This document shows, in pieces, positions 1-8,109 of a stretch of 64,000 nt of DNA (position 1 is its first letter; every line of letters begins with the position of its first letter). A model generated the notes under the pieces. That model saw only the letters and a program-made list of their open reading frames with translations. It did not search any database and was not told the origin of the DNA. Location of the stretch: assembly GCF_013408245.1 (NCBI RefSeq), contig NZ_JACBYS010000008.1, forward strand, positions 1 through 64,000. Reading direction: 5' to 3'. Position numbers and translations under genes: made by a program. Source of the stretch: Duganella sp. 1224 (GTDB taxonomy: Bacteria > Pseudomonadota > Gammaproteobacteria > Burkholderiales > Burkholderiaceae_D).

Positions 1-150
1 GGTGTTTTTTTGTGTTTTTTTTGGGCCTTTGTGTCTTTTCCCCCCCTTTCTTTTGGTTTTAAAACCCCCCCCCCCCCGGGGGTCCGGGGTTTTTTTTTTT
101 TCCCCTGCCCGGCCCACCCGGGGGGGGTCGCCCCCGGTCGGGGGCCCCAC
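1..150. other. Low-complexity, probably unreliable sequence
   Basis: The first ~150 bases are runs of T, C and G with almost no mixed sequence, unlike everything after. No codon structure or gene can be read. It looks like a poor-quality contig or read end. Normal-looking GC-rich sequence begins at about 145-170, just before the stop codon of the first gene. Confidence 0.7.
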
Positions 151-171
151 CCCTGGTAGCCGCAGTGCGGG

Positions 172-378
172 TTAAGCGGTCCGGATACCCGTAGGGTGGA
201 TGTAGCCGAGCTTGTAAGCCAGCAGGATCAGCAAAAACAGAGTGACCGACAACGCCACCCGCACCGCCAGCGAGCGCACGGTATTGTTGCTGCGTCCCTT
301 GTCGCGCATCAGGAAAAACAGCGCCGATCCCAGGCTGCCGAGGATCAGGATGAAGGCAATGGCGACAGCAATTTTCAT
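172..378 (-). CDS. DUF2909-type twin-transmembrane protein
   Basis: A 68-residue membrane protein with two predicted helices (about residues 4-24 and 36-57) joined by a short basic loop (MRDKGRSNN), ending in a short polar tail. Size, two-helix layout and position next to SURF1 and the haem A genes fit the DUF2909 'twin transmembrane' family, commonly found in beta-proteobacterial cytochrome c oxidase clusters. Its exact role is not known to me; help with oxidase assembly is inferred from context. The longer upstream reading frame is rejected because it is the shadow of SURF1. The ATG at 378 gives a protein that begins directly with the first helix. It is divergent from SURF1, whose start lies 40 bp away. 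Confidence 0.75.
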   Translation of the reverse strand: MKIAVAIAFILILGSLGSALFFLMRDKGRSNNTVRSLAVRVALSVTLFLLILLAYKLGYIHPTGIRTA

Positions 379-417
379 CTCAACAGGGAGTGGCGATTTG
401 ATCAAGGTTCCATTGTA

Positions 418-1143
418 ATGGCGTTCCGCTTGAAATTGATTCCTTTCGTGGCGACCGTGCTGGTGGCCACTGTCGGCATCCTGCTCGGCAACTGGCAGGA
501 GCGCCGCGCCGACCAGAAAATCGCCCTGCAACAAAAACTGGCCCAGGGCGCCGAGGCCATGCCGCTGGTGCTGGACGGCGCGCCGCTGGCCGCCGAGGCC
601 GCCGCCTGGCGCCGCGTCACCGTCAGCGGCGAATTCGTCAAAAACTGGCCGGTCTATCTCGACAACCGCCCCTACCAGGGCCGCGCCGGCTTCTACCTGC
701 TGATGCCGTTTAAAATAGCGGGATCGCATATGCACGTGCTGGTGGCGCGCGGCTGGCTGCCGCGCGACCCGCAGGTGCGCGACAAGCTGCCGGCCTACGC
801 CACGCCGGACGGCACGGTCACGCTGCAGGGCATCGCCCGCCTCAACGCCGGCCACGTGATGGAACTGGGCAGCACGCCGCCGCTGACGCCCAACGCCATC
901 GTGCAGAACGCTGATCCCTTGCAACTGGCCAAGGACAGCGGCCTGACCATGCAGCCCTTCGTGGTGGAGCAGAGCTTGCCGGCGCAGCCGTCGGGCGACG
1001 ACGCCCAGCTGGTGCGCGACTGGCCGGCGCCGTCGCTGGGCGTGGAAAAACATCAGGGCTACGCCTTCCAGTGGTACGCACTGTCGGCGATGGCGGTCAT
1101 CTTTTTTGTAGCAAACGGATTCAGACGTGGAAAAAGCAAATAA
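418..1143 (+). CDS. SURF1 family cytochrome c oxidase assembly protein
   Basis: A 241-residue inner-membrane protein with the SURF1 layout: an N-terminal helix (about 5-24), then GNWQERRADQK, a periplasmic domain containing WRRVTVSGEF, YLDNRPYQGRAGFYLLMPF and VLVARGWLP, and a C-terminal helix after the YAFQWYALS signature (about 217-233). SURF1 proteins help insert haem a into subunit I of aa3-type oxidases. The ATG at 418 starts at the first helix; upstream extension runs through the divergent DUF2909 gene. It overlaps the next gene by 17 bp, and ctaA and ctaB follow, so it is probably the first gene of an oxidase-assembly operon. Confidence 0.9.
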   Translation: MAFRLKLIPFVATVLVATVGILLGNWQERRADQKIALQQKLAQGAEAMPLVLDGAPLAAEAAAWRRVTVSGEFVKNWPVYLDNRPYQGRAGFYLLMPFKIAGSHMHVLVARGWLPRDPQVRDKLPAYATPDGTVTLQGIARLNAGHVMELGSTPPLTPNAIVQNADPLQLAKDSGLTMQPFVVEQSLPAQPSGDDAQLVRDWPAPSLGVEKHQGYAFQWYALSAMAVIFFVANGFRRGKSK

Positions 1144-1744
1144 TGTGTCGCGCGGGCGCTGGAAACTATTGGCCGTGCTGGCGGTGTGCGCGGCGCCGCT
1201 GATTGCGTCATACTTCACCTATTACGTGATCAAGCCGAAAGGCGGCGCAACCAATTATGGCGCGCTGATCGATCCGCGCCAGTATCCGATCCCGGCCATG
1301 ACCAGCACCACGCTGGACGGCAAGCCGGCGCGGCTGGAGGATTACAAGGGCAAGTGGATCATGCTGAAAGTCGGCCCGTCCGACTGCCAGCAGACCTGCC
1401 AGGACCAGCTGTTCGCCATGCGCCAGCTGCGCACCATGCAGGGCAAGGAAATGAACCGCATCGAGCGCGTGTGGCTGATCACGGACAACGAGCCGCTGGA
1501 AACCATGCTGCTGCGCGTCAACGACGGCACCCGCATGCTGCGCGCGCCGGCCGATGTGGTGGAGAAGTGGCTGCCGCTGGAAAACGGCGTCGCCGATAAC
1601 GCGGCCGATCATGTGTACCTGATCGACCCGCTGGGCAACCTGATGATGCGCTTCCCCAAGGGCGCCGTGTCCAGCGATGTGGACAAGGTCAAGCGGGTCC
1701 ACAAGGACATCGCCAAATTGTTGAAGGCTTCAGCCATAGGTTAA
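1127..1744 (+). CDS. SCO-like thioredoxin-fold oxidase assembly protein
   Basis: A 205-residue protein with one N-terminal membrane helix (about 13-34) and a periplasmic thioredoxin-like domain. It has a C-x3-C pair (Cys87, Cys91 in DCQQTCQDQ) and a distal histidine in DHVYLIDPLG (His162), the three positions that bind copper in SCO1/SenC proteins. The domain is otherwise divergent from classical SCO, which is encoded separately at 3979. It overlaps SURF1 and precedes ctaA by 5 bp. The start drawn is a GTG at 1127; a second in-frame GTG at 1145 is possible. Copper delivery or disulfide handling for cytochrome c oxidase is an inference from motif and position. Confidence 0.8.
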   Translation: MEKANNVSRGRWKLLAVLAVCAAPLIASYFTYYVIKPKGGATNYGALIDPRQYPIPAMTSTTLDGKPARLEDYKGKWIMLKVGPSDCQQTCQDQLFAMRQLRTMQGKEMNRIERVWLITDNEPLETMLLRVNDGTRMLRAPADVVEKWLPLENGVADNAADHVYLIDPLGNLMMRFPKGAVSSDVDKVKRVHKDIAKLLKASAIG

Positions 1745-1749
1745 GGTTT

Positions 1750-2904
1750 ATGCATCTCACTCTCGCACAAATGGCGATCACGGCGCTGATGATCGCGCTG
1801 TTGCCGGCCACCATCGTCTGGACCTCGTCGGACGCCAACAAGTACCGCAAGCTGGTGTGGGTCAGCGTGTTCCTGACCTTTGACCTGATCGTGTTTGGCG
1901 CCTTCACGCGCCTGACCGACTCCGGCCTCGGCTGCCCGGACTGGCCGGGCTGCTACGGCGCCGCCAATCCCTTCCTCGCGCACGAGCAGATCGTTGCCGC
2001 CGAGACGCTGATGCCGACCGGGCCGGTGACCGTGTTCAAGGCCTGGATCGAGATGATCCACCGCTACCTGGCGATGACCATCGGCGTGCTGATCGTTGCG
2101 ATGATGGCGCAGTCCTGGTACCAGTGGCGCAAGACGCGCCGCGCGGAGTACGCGCCGTGGATGCCGACCGCGCTGTTCTTCTTCGTCTGCCTTCAGGGCG
2201 CGTTCGGCGCCTGGACCGTGACGCTGAAGCTGCAGCCGGTGATCGTCACCACCCACCTGCTGTTGGGCATGGGCCTGCTGGCGATGCTGGTATGGTATGG
2301 CGGCCGCCAAAACCACCTGCACGCGCCGCGCACCGTGGTCAGCGCCTCGCCGCCGGCCATGCGCAAGATCCGCATCGTGGCCGGCGTGGCGGCCGCGCTG
2401 CTGCTGGTGCAACTGGCGCTGGGCGGCTGGACCAGCACCAACTACGCCACGCTGGCCTGCACCGATTTCCCGCTGTGCGGCGGCAAGCTGATCCCGGAGA
2501 TGGACTTCGAGCACGGCTTCACGCTGTGGCGCGAGCTGGGCAAGACCGCCGCCGGCCACTACCTGCCATTCTCGGCGCTGACGGCCATCCACTGGGTGCA
2601 CCGCAATGTCGGCTTCATCGTGGCGCTGGCGGCCGGCTATGCGGCGTGGCGCGCGTGGGGGCACGACGTGCTGCACAAAACCGCCCGCAACATCGCGCTG
2701 GTGCTGGTCGCGCAGATCCTGACCGGGGTGGCGACCATCTACCTGAGCTTCCCGCTGACCATCGCCGTGCTGCACAACGCCGGGGCGGCGGCGCTCGTGC
2801 TTTTGCTGACCATGTTAAACTACAAGGCTAAGTACCAGTACGACATTGCAAAAAAAGCAGCTTCAGGGGCTGCGCATCCTCCCTCGTCGACGGTACGTCA
2901 TTGA
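1750..2904 (+). CDS. ctaA: Haem A synthase (COX15/CtaA family)
   Basis: A 384-residue polytopic membrane protein with the COX15/CtaA signature RLTDSGLGCPDWPGCYG near residue 60, a second cysteine-containing segment in the C-terminal half (ACTDFPLCGG), and the haem-ligand histidines typical of the family (for example EMIHRYLAM and AIHWVHRNVG). It oxidises the C8 methyl group of haem O to the formyl group of haem A. An AAGG ribosome site lies just before the ATG. It sits 5 bp after the SCO-like gene and 13 bp before ctaB, so the two steps of haem A synthesis are co-transcribed with SURF1. Confidence 0.95.
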   Translation: MHLTLAQMAITALMIALLPATIVWTSSDANKYRKLVWVSVFLTFDLIVFGAFTRLTDSGLGCPDWPGCYGAANPFLAHEQIVAAETLMPTGPVTVFKAWIEMIHRYLAMTIGVLIVAMMAQSWYQWRKTRRAEYAPWMPTALFFFVCLQGAFGAWTVTLKLQPVIVTTHLLLGMGLLAMLVWYGGRQNHLHAPRTVVSASPPAMRKIRIVAGVAAALLLVQLALGGWTSTNYATLACTDFPLCGGKLIPEMDFEHGFTLWRELGKTAAGHYLPFSALTAIHWVHRNVGFIVALAAGYAAWRAWGHDVLHKTARNIALVLVAQILTGVATIYLSFPLTIAVLHNAGAAALVLLLTMLNYKAKYQYDIAKKAASGAAHPPSSTVRH

Positions 2905-2917
2905 TTAAGTTGCATTC

Positions 2918-3814
2918 ATGGCCACGCAGACCGTAACCACCAAACACCAGCCTATCGCCGCGCAATTCTGGGCGCTGACCAAACCGCGCGTCACCATGAT
3001 GGCGGTATTCGTCGCCATCATCGGCATGTTCCTCGGCGTGCCGGAAGGCTTGCCGAGCGCGTCGCTGGTGCTGTACGCGACGGTGGGGATCTGGCTGCTG
3101 ACCGGGGCGGCGTTCGCGGTCAACTGCCTGGCCGAGCGCGAAGTGGACGCGCGCATGGCGCGCACCGCGCGCCGGCCGATGGTGATGGGCAACATCACCG
3201 TCACGCAGACGGTGATCTTTGCGCTGGTGATCGGTGGCGCCGGCATGTGGGTGCTGTACACGCTGGTCAATCCGCTGACCATGTGGCTGACGTTCGTGAC
3301 CTTCCTCGGTTACGCGATTATCTACACGATGATACTGAAGCCGGCCACGCCGCAGAACATCGTCATCGGCGGACTGTCGGGCGCGATGCCGCCGGCGCTG
3401 GGCTGGGCGGCGGTGGCCAATGACGTGCCGATGGAGGCGTGGCTGCTGGTGATGATTATCTTCGTCTGGACGCCGCCGCACTTCTGGGCGCTGGCGCTGT
3501 ACCGCCGCGACGACTATGCCCGCTCCGGCCTGCCGATGCTGCCGGTCACGCACGGCATGAAGTTCACGCAATTCCACGTCTGGCTGTACTCGATCGCGCT
3601 GGCGGCCACCACGCTGCTGCCGTACGCCGTGCAGATGAGCGGGCTGATCTACCTGGTCAGCGCGGTGATCCTCAACGCCGTGTTCCTGCATTACGCGTGG
3701 AAGATTTACCGCCACTACACCGACCTGATCGCCCGCAAGGCCTTCACCTGGTCGATCATCTACCTCGGCCTGCTGTTCCTGGCGCTGCTGGTCGACCACT
3801 ACATTAAAATCTGA
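2918..3814 (+). CDS. ctaB: Protoheme IX farnesyltransferase (haem O synthase)
   Basis: A 298-residue UbiA-superfamily prenyltransferase. The first prenyl-diphosphate motif is seen as NCLAEREVDARMARTARRP, followed by a stretch of alternating hydrophobic helices and the loop WTPPHFWALALYRRDDYARSG characteristic of CtaB/CyoE. It attaches a farnesyl group to haem B to give haem O, the substrate of CtaA encoded just upstream. Length is normal for the family. The gene probably ends the SURF1-SCO-ctaA-ctaB operon, since a repeat element and a gap of about 160 bp separate it from the SCO lipoprotein gene. Confidence 0.95.
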   Translation: MATQTVTTKHQPIAAQFWALTKPRVTMMAVFVAIIGMFLGVPEGLPSASLVLYATVGIWLLTGAAFAVNCLAEREVDARMARTARRPMVMGNITVTQTVIFALVIGGAGMWVLYTLVNPLTMWLTFVTFLGYAIIYTMILKPATPQNIVIGGLSGAMPPALGWAAVANDVPMEAWLLVMIIFVWTPPHFWALALYRRDDYARSGLPMLPVTHGMKFTQFHVWLYSIALAATTLLPYAVQMSGLIYLVSAVILNAVFLHYAWKIYRHYTDLIARKAFTWSIIYLGLLFLALLVDHYIKI

Positions 3815-3822
3815 TGAGCGGT

Positions 3823-3891
3823 CGTTCCGGCGCAGGCCGGAACCCATAGAACGCATGCTGTGCATGGATTCCGGCCTGCGCCGGGATGACG
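3823..3891. repeat. REP-like palindromic repeat, copy 1
   Basis: A 69-bp element between ctaB and the SCO gene, made of an inner inverted repeat (TTCCGGCGCAGGCCGGAA at 3825-3842), a spacer with TAGAACGC, and a partner ending GGGATGACG. The same arrangement recurs at 31997-32076. Translated, such elements give the spurious PAQAGIH/PACAGMT peptides familiar from many proteobacterial genomes. Confidence 0.75.
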
Positions 3892-3978
3892 TCGCTTTCG
3901 TTCATGATCGCCTCCATGCGCGGTATCATGCTGTCAGACCTGCTCAGCAGAACCAGTTCAACTGAAAGACTCGACCCG

Positions 3979-4575
3979 ATGAAAAAAGTTCTCGCCCTCG
4001 CCTTGATCACTGTTTCCCTGTTGACCGCCTGCGGCGACAAGAAAGGGGAGGCGCAGCCCAAGCTGGCGTTCCAGGGCACCGAGCTGACCGGCGCCTCGTT
4101 CGCCCGGGATTTCGCGCTGACCGACCACAACGGCAAGCCGCGCACCATGGCCGACTTCAAGGGCAAGGTCGTCATCATGTTCTTCGGCTACACCCAATGC
4201 CCGGACGTCTGCCCGACCACCATGGCCGAAATGTCGGAAGTGATGAAGCAGCTCGGCCCGCAGGCCGACCAGGTGCAGGTGCTGTTCGTCACCGTCGACC
4301 CGGAGCGCGACACCCAGCAGTTGCTGGCCCAGTACGTGCCCACCTTCGACAAGCGCTTCCTCGGCCTGTACGGCACGCCCGAACAGACCGCCGCCGTCGG
4401 CAAGGAATTCAAGGTCATCTACAACAAGGTGCCGGGCACCACGCCGGGCAGCTACTCGATGGACCACACCGCCGCCAGCTACGTGTTCGACAAGCAGGGC
4501 AAGATCCGCCTGCTGTTGCGCCCCGGCCAGCCCACCTCCACCACCGTGCATGACCTGAAATTGCTGCTGTCCTGA
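3979..4575 (+). CDS. SCO1/SenC family copper-binding lipoprotein
   Basis: A 198-residue lipoprotein: signal peptide with lipobox LLTAC (Cys18), then a thioredoxin-fold domain with the copper site CPDVC (Cys74, Cys78) and the distal histidine in MDHTAASYVF (His163). SCO proteins deliver copper to, or reduce, the CuA centre of cytochrome c oxidase subunit II. The ATG at 3979 is preferred because it begins the signal peptide; the upstream in-frame ATGs fall in the spacer. It follows the haem A operon and precedes the AI-2E-type gene by 14 bp. Together with the divergent SCO-like protein at 1127 this gives two SCO-fold proteins in one cluster. Confidence 0.93.
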   Translation: MKKVLALALITVSLLTACGDKKGEAQPKLAFQGTELTGASFARDFALTDHNGKPRTMADFKGKVVIMFFGYTQCPDVCPTTMAEMSEVMKQLGPQADQVQVLFVTVDPERDTQQLLAQYVPTFDKRFLGLYGTPEQTAAVGKEFKVIYNKVPGTTPGSYSMDHTAASYVFDKQGKIRLLLRPGQPTSTTVHDLKLLLS

Positions 4576-4589
4576 TCCGGGGAGACCGC

Positions 4590-5627
4590 ATGCAACAGCG
4601 CTTCCAGCCCTTTACCCGCCTGGCCGCCGTCATCCTGCTGGTGATCGGCTGCCTGATCGTGCTGCGGCCCTTCCTGGCGGCGGTGCTGTTCGCCGCAGCC
4701 ATCACTATTTCCAGCTGGCCGCTGTACCTGCGCCTGCTGGCCAGGCTCAAGCAGCGGCGCACCATCGCCGCGCTGGTCATGAGCGTCGGCCTGACCTTGC
4801 TGATCATCGTGCCGCTGGCGCTGGTCACGTGGAACATCGCCGACAATGCCTCGTCCTACTACGACCAGTTCAAGGCCAGCCTGGACAGCGGCACGCTGGA
4901 TCCGCCGGCGTGGCTGAAGGATATCCCGCTGGTCGGCGAAATGGCCGACACCTATTTGCGCAAGCTGCTGCACAGCCGCGAGGAACTGCTGGCGGTCGCC
5001 AAGAACCTGCTGGAACCGGCGCGCCGGCTGCTGCTGGGCGGTGGCATCGTGCTGGGCTCGGGCGTGGCGCAGGTCAGCCTGGCGGTGTTTGTCAGCTTCT
5101 TCCTGTACCGCGACGGCCACGCCATCGTGCAGGCGCTGGCGACCGGCATGGACAAGCTGATCGGCGAGCAGGGCGCCACGGTGGCGGACACCGTCAGCCG
5201 CACGGTGCGCGGCGTGATGTACGGCATCCTCGGCACCGCGCTGGCGCAGGCGGTGGTGGCGGCGATCGGCTTCCTGATTGCCGGCGTGCCGGCGGTGGCG
5301 CTGATGTCGGTGGCCACCTTCCTGTTTTCGCTGATCCCGGTCGGCCCGCCGCTGATCTGGGGCGCGGCCACCATCTGGCTGTTCAACCATGGCGATACCG
5401 GCTGGGCCATCTTCATGTTTTTCTGGGGCATGTTCGTCATCAGCGGCGTCGACAACGTCATCAAGCCGCTGCTGATTTCGCGCGGCAGCAGCCTGCCGTT
5501 CATCCTGGTGCTGCTGGGCGTGATGGGCGGGGTGCTGGCGTTCGGCTTCGTTGGCCTGTTCATCGGACCGACCTTGCTGGCGGTGGGCCTGGGCCTGCTG
5601 CGCAACTGGACCGCCGACCAGCTATAG
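4590..5627 (+). CDS. AI-2E family transporter (PerM/YhhT-type permease)
   Basis: A 345-residue polytopic membrane protein of the AI-2E transporter family: two N-terminal helices, an extra-membrane segment (about 65-150) and a C-terminal bundle of helices including LFSLIPVGPPLIWG and the conserved GVDNVIKPLLI. Substrates vary in this family (autoinducer-2, ions, unknown) and none can be assigned from sequence. A GGGGAG ribosome site precedes the ATG. It is 14 bp downstream of the SCO gene and converges on the CNNM gene with a 3-bp gap, so it probably ends the transcript. Confidence 0.85.
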   Translation: MQQRFQPFTRLAAVILLVIGCLIVLRPFLAAVLFAAAITISSWPLYLRLLARLKQRRTIAALVMSVGLTLLIIVPLALVTWNIADNASSYYDQFKASLDSGTLDPPAWLKDIPLVGEMADTYLRKLLHSREELLAVAKNLLEPARRLLLGGGIVLGSGVAQVSLAVFVSFFLYRDGHAIVQALATGMDKLIGEQGATVADTVSRTVRGVMYGILGTALAQAVVAAIGFLIAGVPAVALMSVATFLFSLIPVGPPLIWGAATIWLFNHGDTGWAIFMFFWGMFVISGVDNVIKPLLISRGSSLPFILVLLGVMGGVLAFGFVGLFIGPTLLAVGLGLLRNWTADQL

Positions 5628-5630
5628 ACC

Positions 5631-6968
5631 TCAGTCGAGGTCGGCGTTATCCTCGGTGTCATCCTTGGGGATCACCTTGACCAGCAGGATGCGCGGGCCG
5701 TTCATCTTCTTGGCGACGATGTCGAAGTGGCGGAAGCTGATGCGCTGGCCCTGCTTGGGGATATCGCCCAGCTTGAGCATCAGCAGGCCGCCCACCGATT
5801 CCACCTCCTCCATGCCGAGCTCTTCGTTTTCGATATCGATGCCCAGCGTGCGCTCCAGCGAGAAGATCGGCAGGCTGGCCTTGCCGATCAGCGTGCCGTC
5901 CGGCTGCTTGAGCCAGTCGTTCTCGTTGAGGCGGAACTCGTCGTGGATCTCGCCGACCATGGCGCCCAGCAGATTGTCCAGCGTGATGAAGCCGACCGGG
6001 CGCTTGCCCTTTTCGCCGATCAGCGCGAAGTGCGGCGCGCCGTCGCGGAAGCGGCGGAACTGCTCCAGCGCCGGCGTGCGCGCGGAAATCGTCTCCACCG
6101 GACGCAGGAACGGCACCAGGTCGGTCACCGGGCGGCCGGACTGCATGGCGAAGAACAGGTCCTTCAGGTGCACCACGCCCAGCACGGTTTCGCCGTCCTT
6201 GTCGTAGTAGGGATAGCGGCTGAAACGGTTGCGCAGCATGGTGGCCAGGTTATCGCTGATCGAGCGGCCGGCGTGCAGGCTGATCACCTCGTTAATCGGA
6301 CGCATCAGGTCAGACACCGACAGATCGCTGAAATCCAGCGAATGGGCCAGGATGTTGCGCTCGTCCTGATTGAATTTCTCGCCCGGCTGGCTGGTGCGCA
6401 GGATCAGTTTCAGCTCCTCGACCGAATAATGGCTGTCATGGCCGCCCTTGCCGGCCAGGCCGGCCAGGCCCAGCACCATGTTGGCGCTGGCGTTCAGCAC
6501 CCAGATGAAGGGGTACATGGCCCAGTAGAACGCATACAGCGGAATCGCGCTCCACAGGCCGATGACTTCCGGCATGCGGATCGCCAGCGACTTCGGCGCC
6601 AGCTCGCCGACCACGATGTGCAGGAAGGAAATCACGCCAAACGCAAACACGAAGGCGATGCCGTGCACCAGTTCGGGCGAGGTAATGCCGAGCACGGTCA
6701 GCAGCGGCTCCAGCAGGCTGGCGAAGGCCGGCTCGCCGACCCAGCCCAGGCCCAGCGACGCCAGCGTGATGCCCAGTTGGCAAGCGGACAGATAGGCATC
6801 CAGCTCGCCGTGTACCTTGCCGAGGATGCGCCCCTGTATCCCTTTTGTCTTGGCGATAGCGCGTACGCGCGTTTTTCGCAGCGTGACGATGCCGAACTCG
6901 GCAGCGACGAAGAAACCGTTCAAAGCAACCAGGAAGATGGCGAGAACGACAAGCAGGAAATTTTGCAT
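5631..6968 (-). CDS. Hemolysin-family CNNM/CorC-like membrane protein
   Basis: A 445-residue protein with the three-part layout of the HlyC/CorC (CNNM) family: an N-terminal DUF21 membrane domain (about 1-200), a tandem CBS pair (about 205-335, including the DLMRP motif at its start) and a C-terminal CorC_HlyC domain. Relatives are linked to magnesium or cobalt efflux; the historical name 'hemolysin' is not evidence of a toxin. It is transcribed leftwards from just below the large inverted repeat at 7020-7106 and converges with the AI-2E-type gene. Confidence 0.9.
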   Translation of the reverse strand: MQNFLLVVLAIFLVALNGFFVAAEFGIVTLRKTRVRAIAKTKGIQGRILGKVHGELDAYLSACQLGITLASLGLGWVGEPAFASLLEPLLTVLGITSPELVHGIAFVFAFGVISFLHIVVGELAPKSLAIRMPEVIGLWSAIPLYAFYWAMYPFIWVLNASANMVLGLAGLAGKGGHDSHYSVEELKLILRTSQPGEKFNQDERNILAHSLDFSDLSVSDLMRPINEVISLHAGRSISDNLATMLRNRFSRYPYYDKDGETVLGVVHLKDLFFAMQSGRPVTDLVPFLRPVETISARTPALEQFRRFRDGAPHFALIGEKGKRPVGFITLDNLLGAMVGEIHDEFRLNENDWLKQPDGTLIGKASLPIFSLERTLGIDIENEELGMEEVESVGGLLMLKLGDIPKQGQRISFRHFDIVAKKMNGPRILLVKVIPKDDTEDNADLD

Positions 6969-7019
6969 AGGGGCCGAGCGGCAATTTACGTAGTTGAAAC
7001 CCGCATCTTAAACGATTTT

Positions 7020-7106
7020 ACTCCGGGGTCAGGTCCTCCATTTCTACACGGCCTCAGCCGCTTTGCGGCTGAGGCCGTGTAGAAATGGAGGACCTGACCC
7101 CGGAGT
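7020..7106. repeat. Perfect 42-bp inverted repeat with 3-nt loop
   Basis: Bases 7020-7061 are the exact reverse complement of 7065-7106, separated only by TTT. The right arm ends on the first bases of the stop codon of the LysR gene. The outer part of each arm carries GGGGTCAGGTCC/GGACCTGACCCC, related to the dispersed GGGTCTGACCCC palindromes elsewhere in this window. RNA from either strand could form a very long hairpin. No U-tract follows, so it is not a standard intrinsic terminator. Confidence 0.9.
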
Positions 7107-8008
7107 TAAGCAAACAGGCCGCTATGCACTTCGTTGAGGATGGCCTCGATCGCCGGGTGGGTGATCTTGCGGGCGTTGGAGATGGCGTAGAAGTGTTCGC
7201 GCAGCTCGGGGGCGTCGCCGACCAGCACGGCGCCGAACTGGTCTTCGATGTCCTGCGCCAGCGCCGAGGGGGCGAAGAATAGCCCCAGGCCGTTGCGGCC
7301 GAAGGTGTTGAGCATGGCGTTGTCCTCGAACTCGCCGACGATCTCCGGCCGCACCTTGTGCTGCACCAGCCAGGCGTCGATGCGGCCGCGCAGCGCGTTG
7401 TTGCGGGTCGGCAGCAGCAGCGGGGCGCCGTGCAGGCTGTCGGGGAAGTGGCGGCGGTACTTGCGCGCCAGCTTCGGCACGCCGAACAGCTTCAGGTCGC
7501 TTTCGCCCAGCAAATGGCTGAAGACTTTCAGGCTGCCGCCGGCGCGTACCGTACGGTCGGTCAGCACCACGTCCAGCTTGCCCAGGGCCAGGTCGGCCAG
7601 CAAGTTCTCAAATTCATCTTCCATGCAGACCAGGCGCACACGCGTGTCCATCTGCTGCGTGGCCTGCAGCAGGCGGAAGGCGATCAGCTTGGGCAGCGAG
7701 TCGGAGATGCCGACCGTCAGCCGCATCTTGTCCGTTTCGGCCGCTTCCAGCGCGTCCTGCAACTGGTCGCCCAGCAGGAAGATCTGCTCGCAATAGCTGA
7801 GCGCCAGCTTGCCCGCTTCAGTCGGCACCAGCCGCCGGCCCTGCGGTTCCAGCAGTTGCTTGCCCACCGATTGCTCCAGCGACGCCAGCTGCATGCTGAT
7901 GGTCTGCACCGCCAGCCCGAGCCGCTCGGCGGCGCGCGTGACGCCGCCTTCCTTGGCCACCATCCAGAAAAAATACAGGTGCCGATAATTAAGTCCGCGG
8001 TCTTTCAT
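7106..8008 (-). CDS. nhaR: LysR family transcriptional regulator, NhaR-type
   Basis: A 300-residue LysR-type regulator. The N-terminal helix-turn-helix region (about 8-65) begins NYRHLYFFWMVAKEGGVTRA, the wording typical of the NhaR subgroup, which in Escherichia coli activates the Na+/H+ antiporter gene nhaA. The effector domain (about 90-300) is complete. No nhaA is present here: the gene is divergent from the DUF475-TerD-AIM24-TerD unit, which is the likely target. A 15-bp palindrome lies in the intergenic space. Its stop codon touches the large inverted repeat. The family call is strong; the symbol rests on subgroup resemblance only. Confidence 0.85.
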   Translation of the reverse strand: MKDRGLNYRHLYFFWMVAKEGGVTRAAERLGLAVQTISMQLASLEQSVGKQLLEPQGRRLVPTEAGKLALSYCEQIFLLGDQLQDALEAAETDKMRLTVGISDSLPKLIAFRLLQATQQMDTRVRLVCMEDEFENLLADLALGKLDVVLTDRTVRAGGSLKVFSHLLGESDLKLFGVPKLARKYRRHFPDSLHGAPLLLPTRNNALRGRIDAWLVQHKVRPEIVGEFEDNAMLNTFGRNGLGLFFAPSALAQDIEDQFGAVLVGDAPELREHFYAISNARKITHPAIEAILNEVHSGLFA

Positions 8009-8021
8009 GGTTCTATTTTTA

Positions 8022-8036
8022 CGAAGTAATACTTCG
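8022..8036. promoter_or_regulatory. Palindrome, candidate NhaR-type operator
   Basis: CGAAGTAATACTTCG is a perfect odd palindrome (7-bp arms around one A). It lies 14 bp above the LysR start and about 75 bp above the DUF475 gene, in an AT-rich stretch. Position between a LysR regulator and a divergent operon is the classic place for an auto- and target-regulating site. No binding data can be inferred. Confidence 0.5.
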
Positions 8037-8109
8037 ATTATCTTCTATTTTTCAATTGGCAGGTTTTCTTTACACTGCGTCCATTCATTCATCATCACGA
8101 GAGAAAACG

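Noticed and set aside
5631..6968. 'Hemolysin' as a toxin
   Set aside because: The CNNM/CorC domains are those of ion-transport proteins; the name is historical and no lytic function is indicated.
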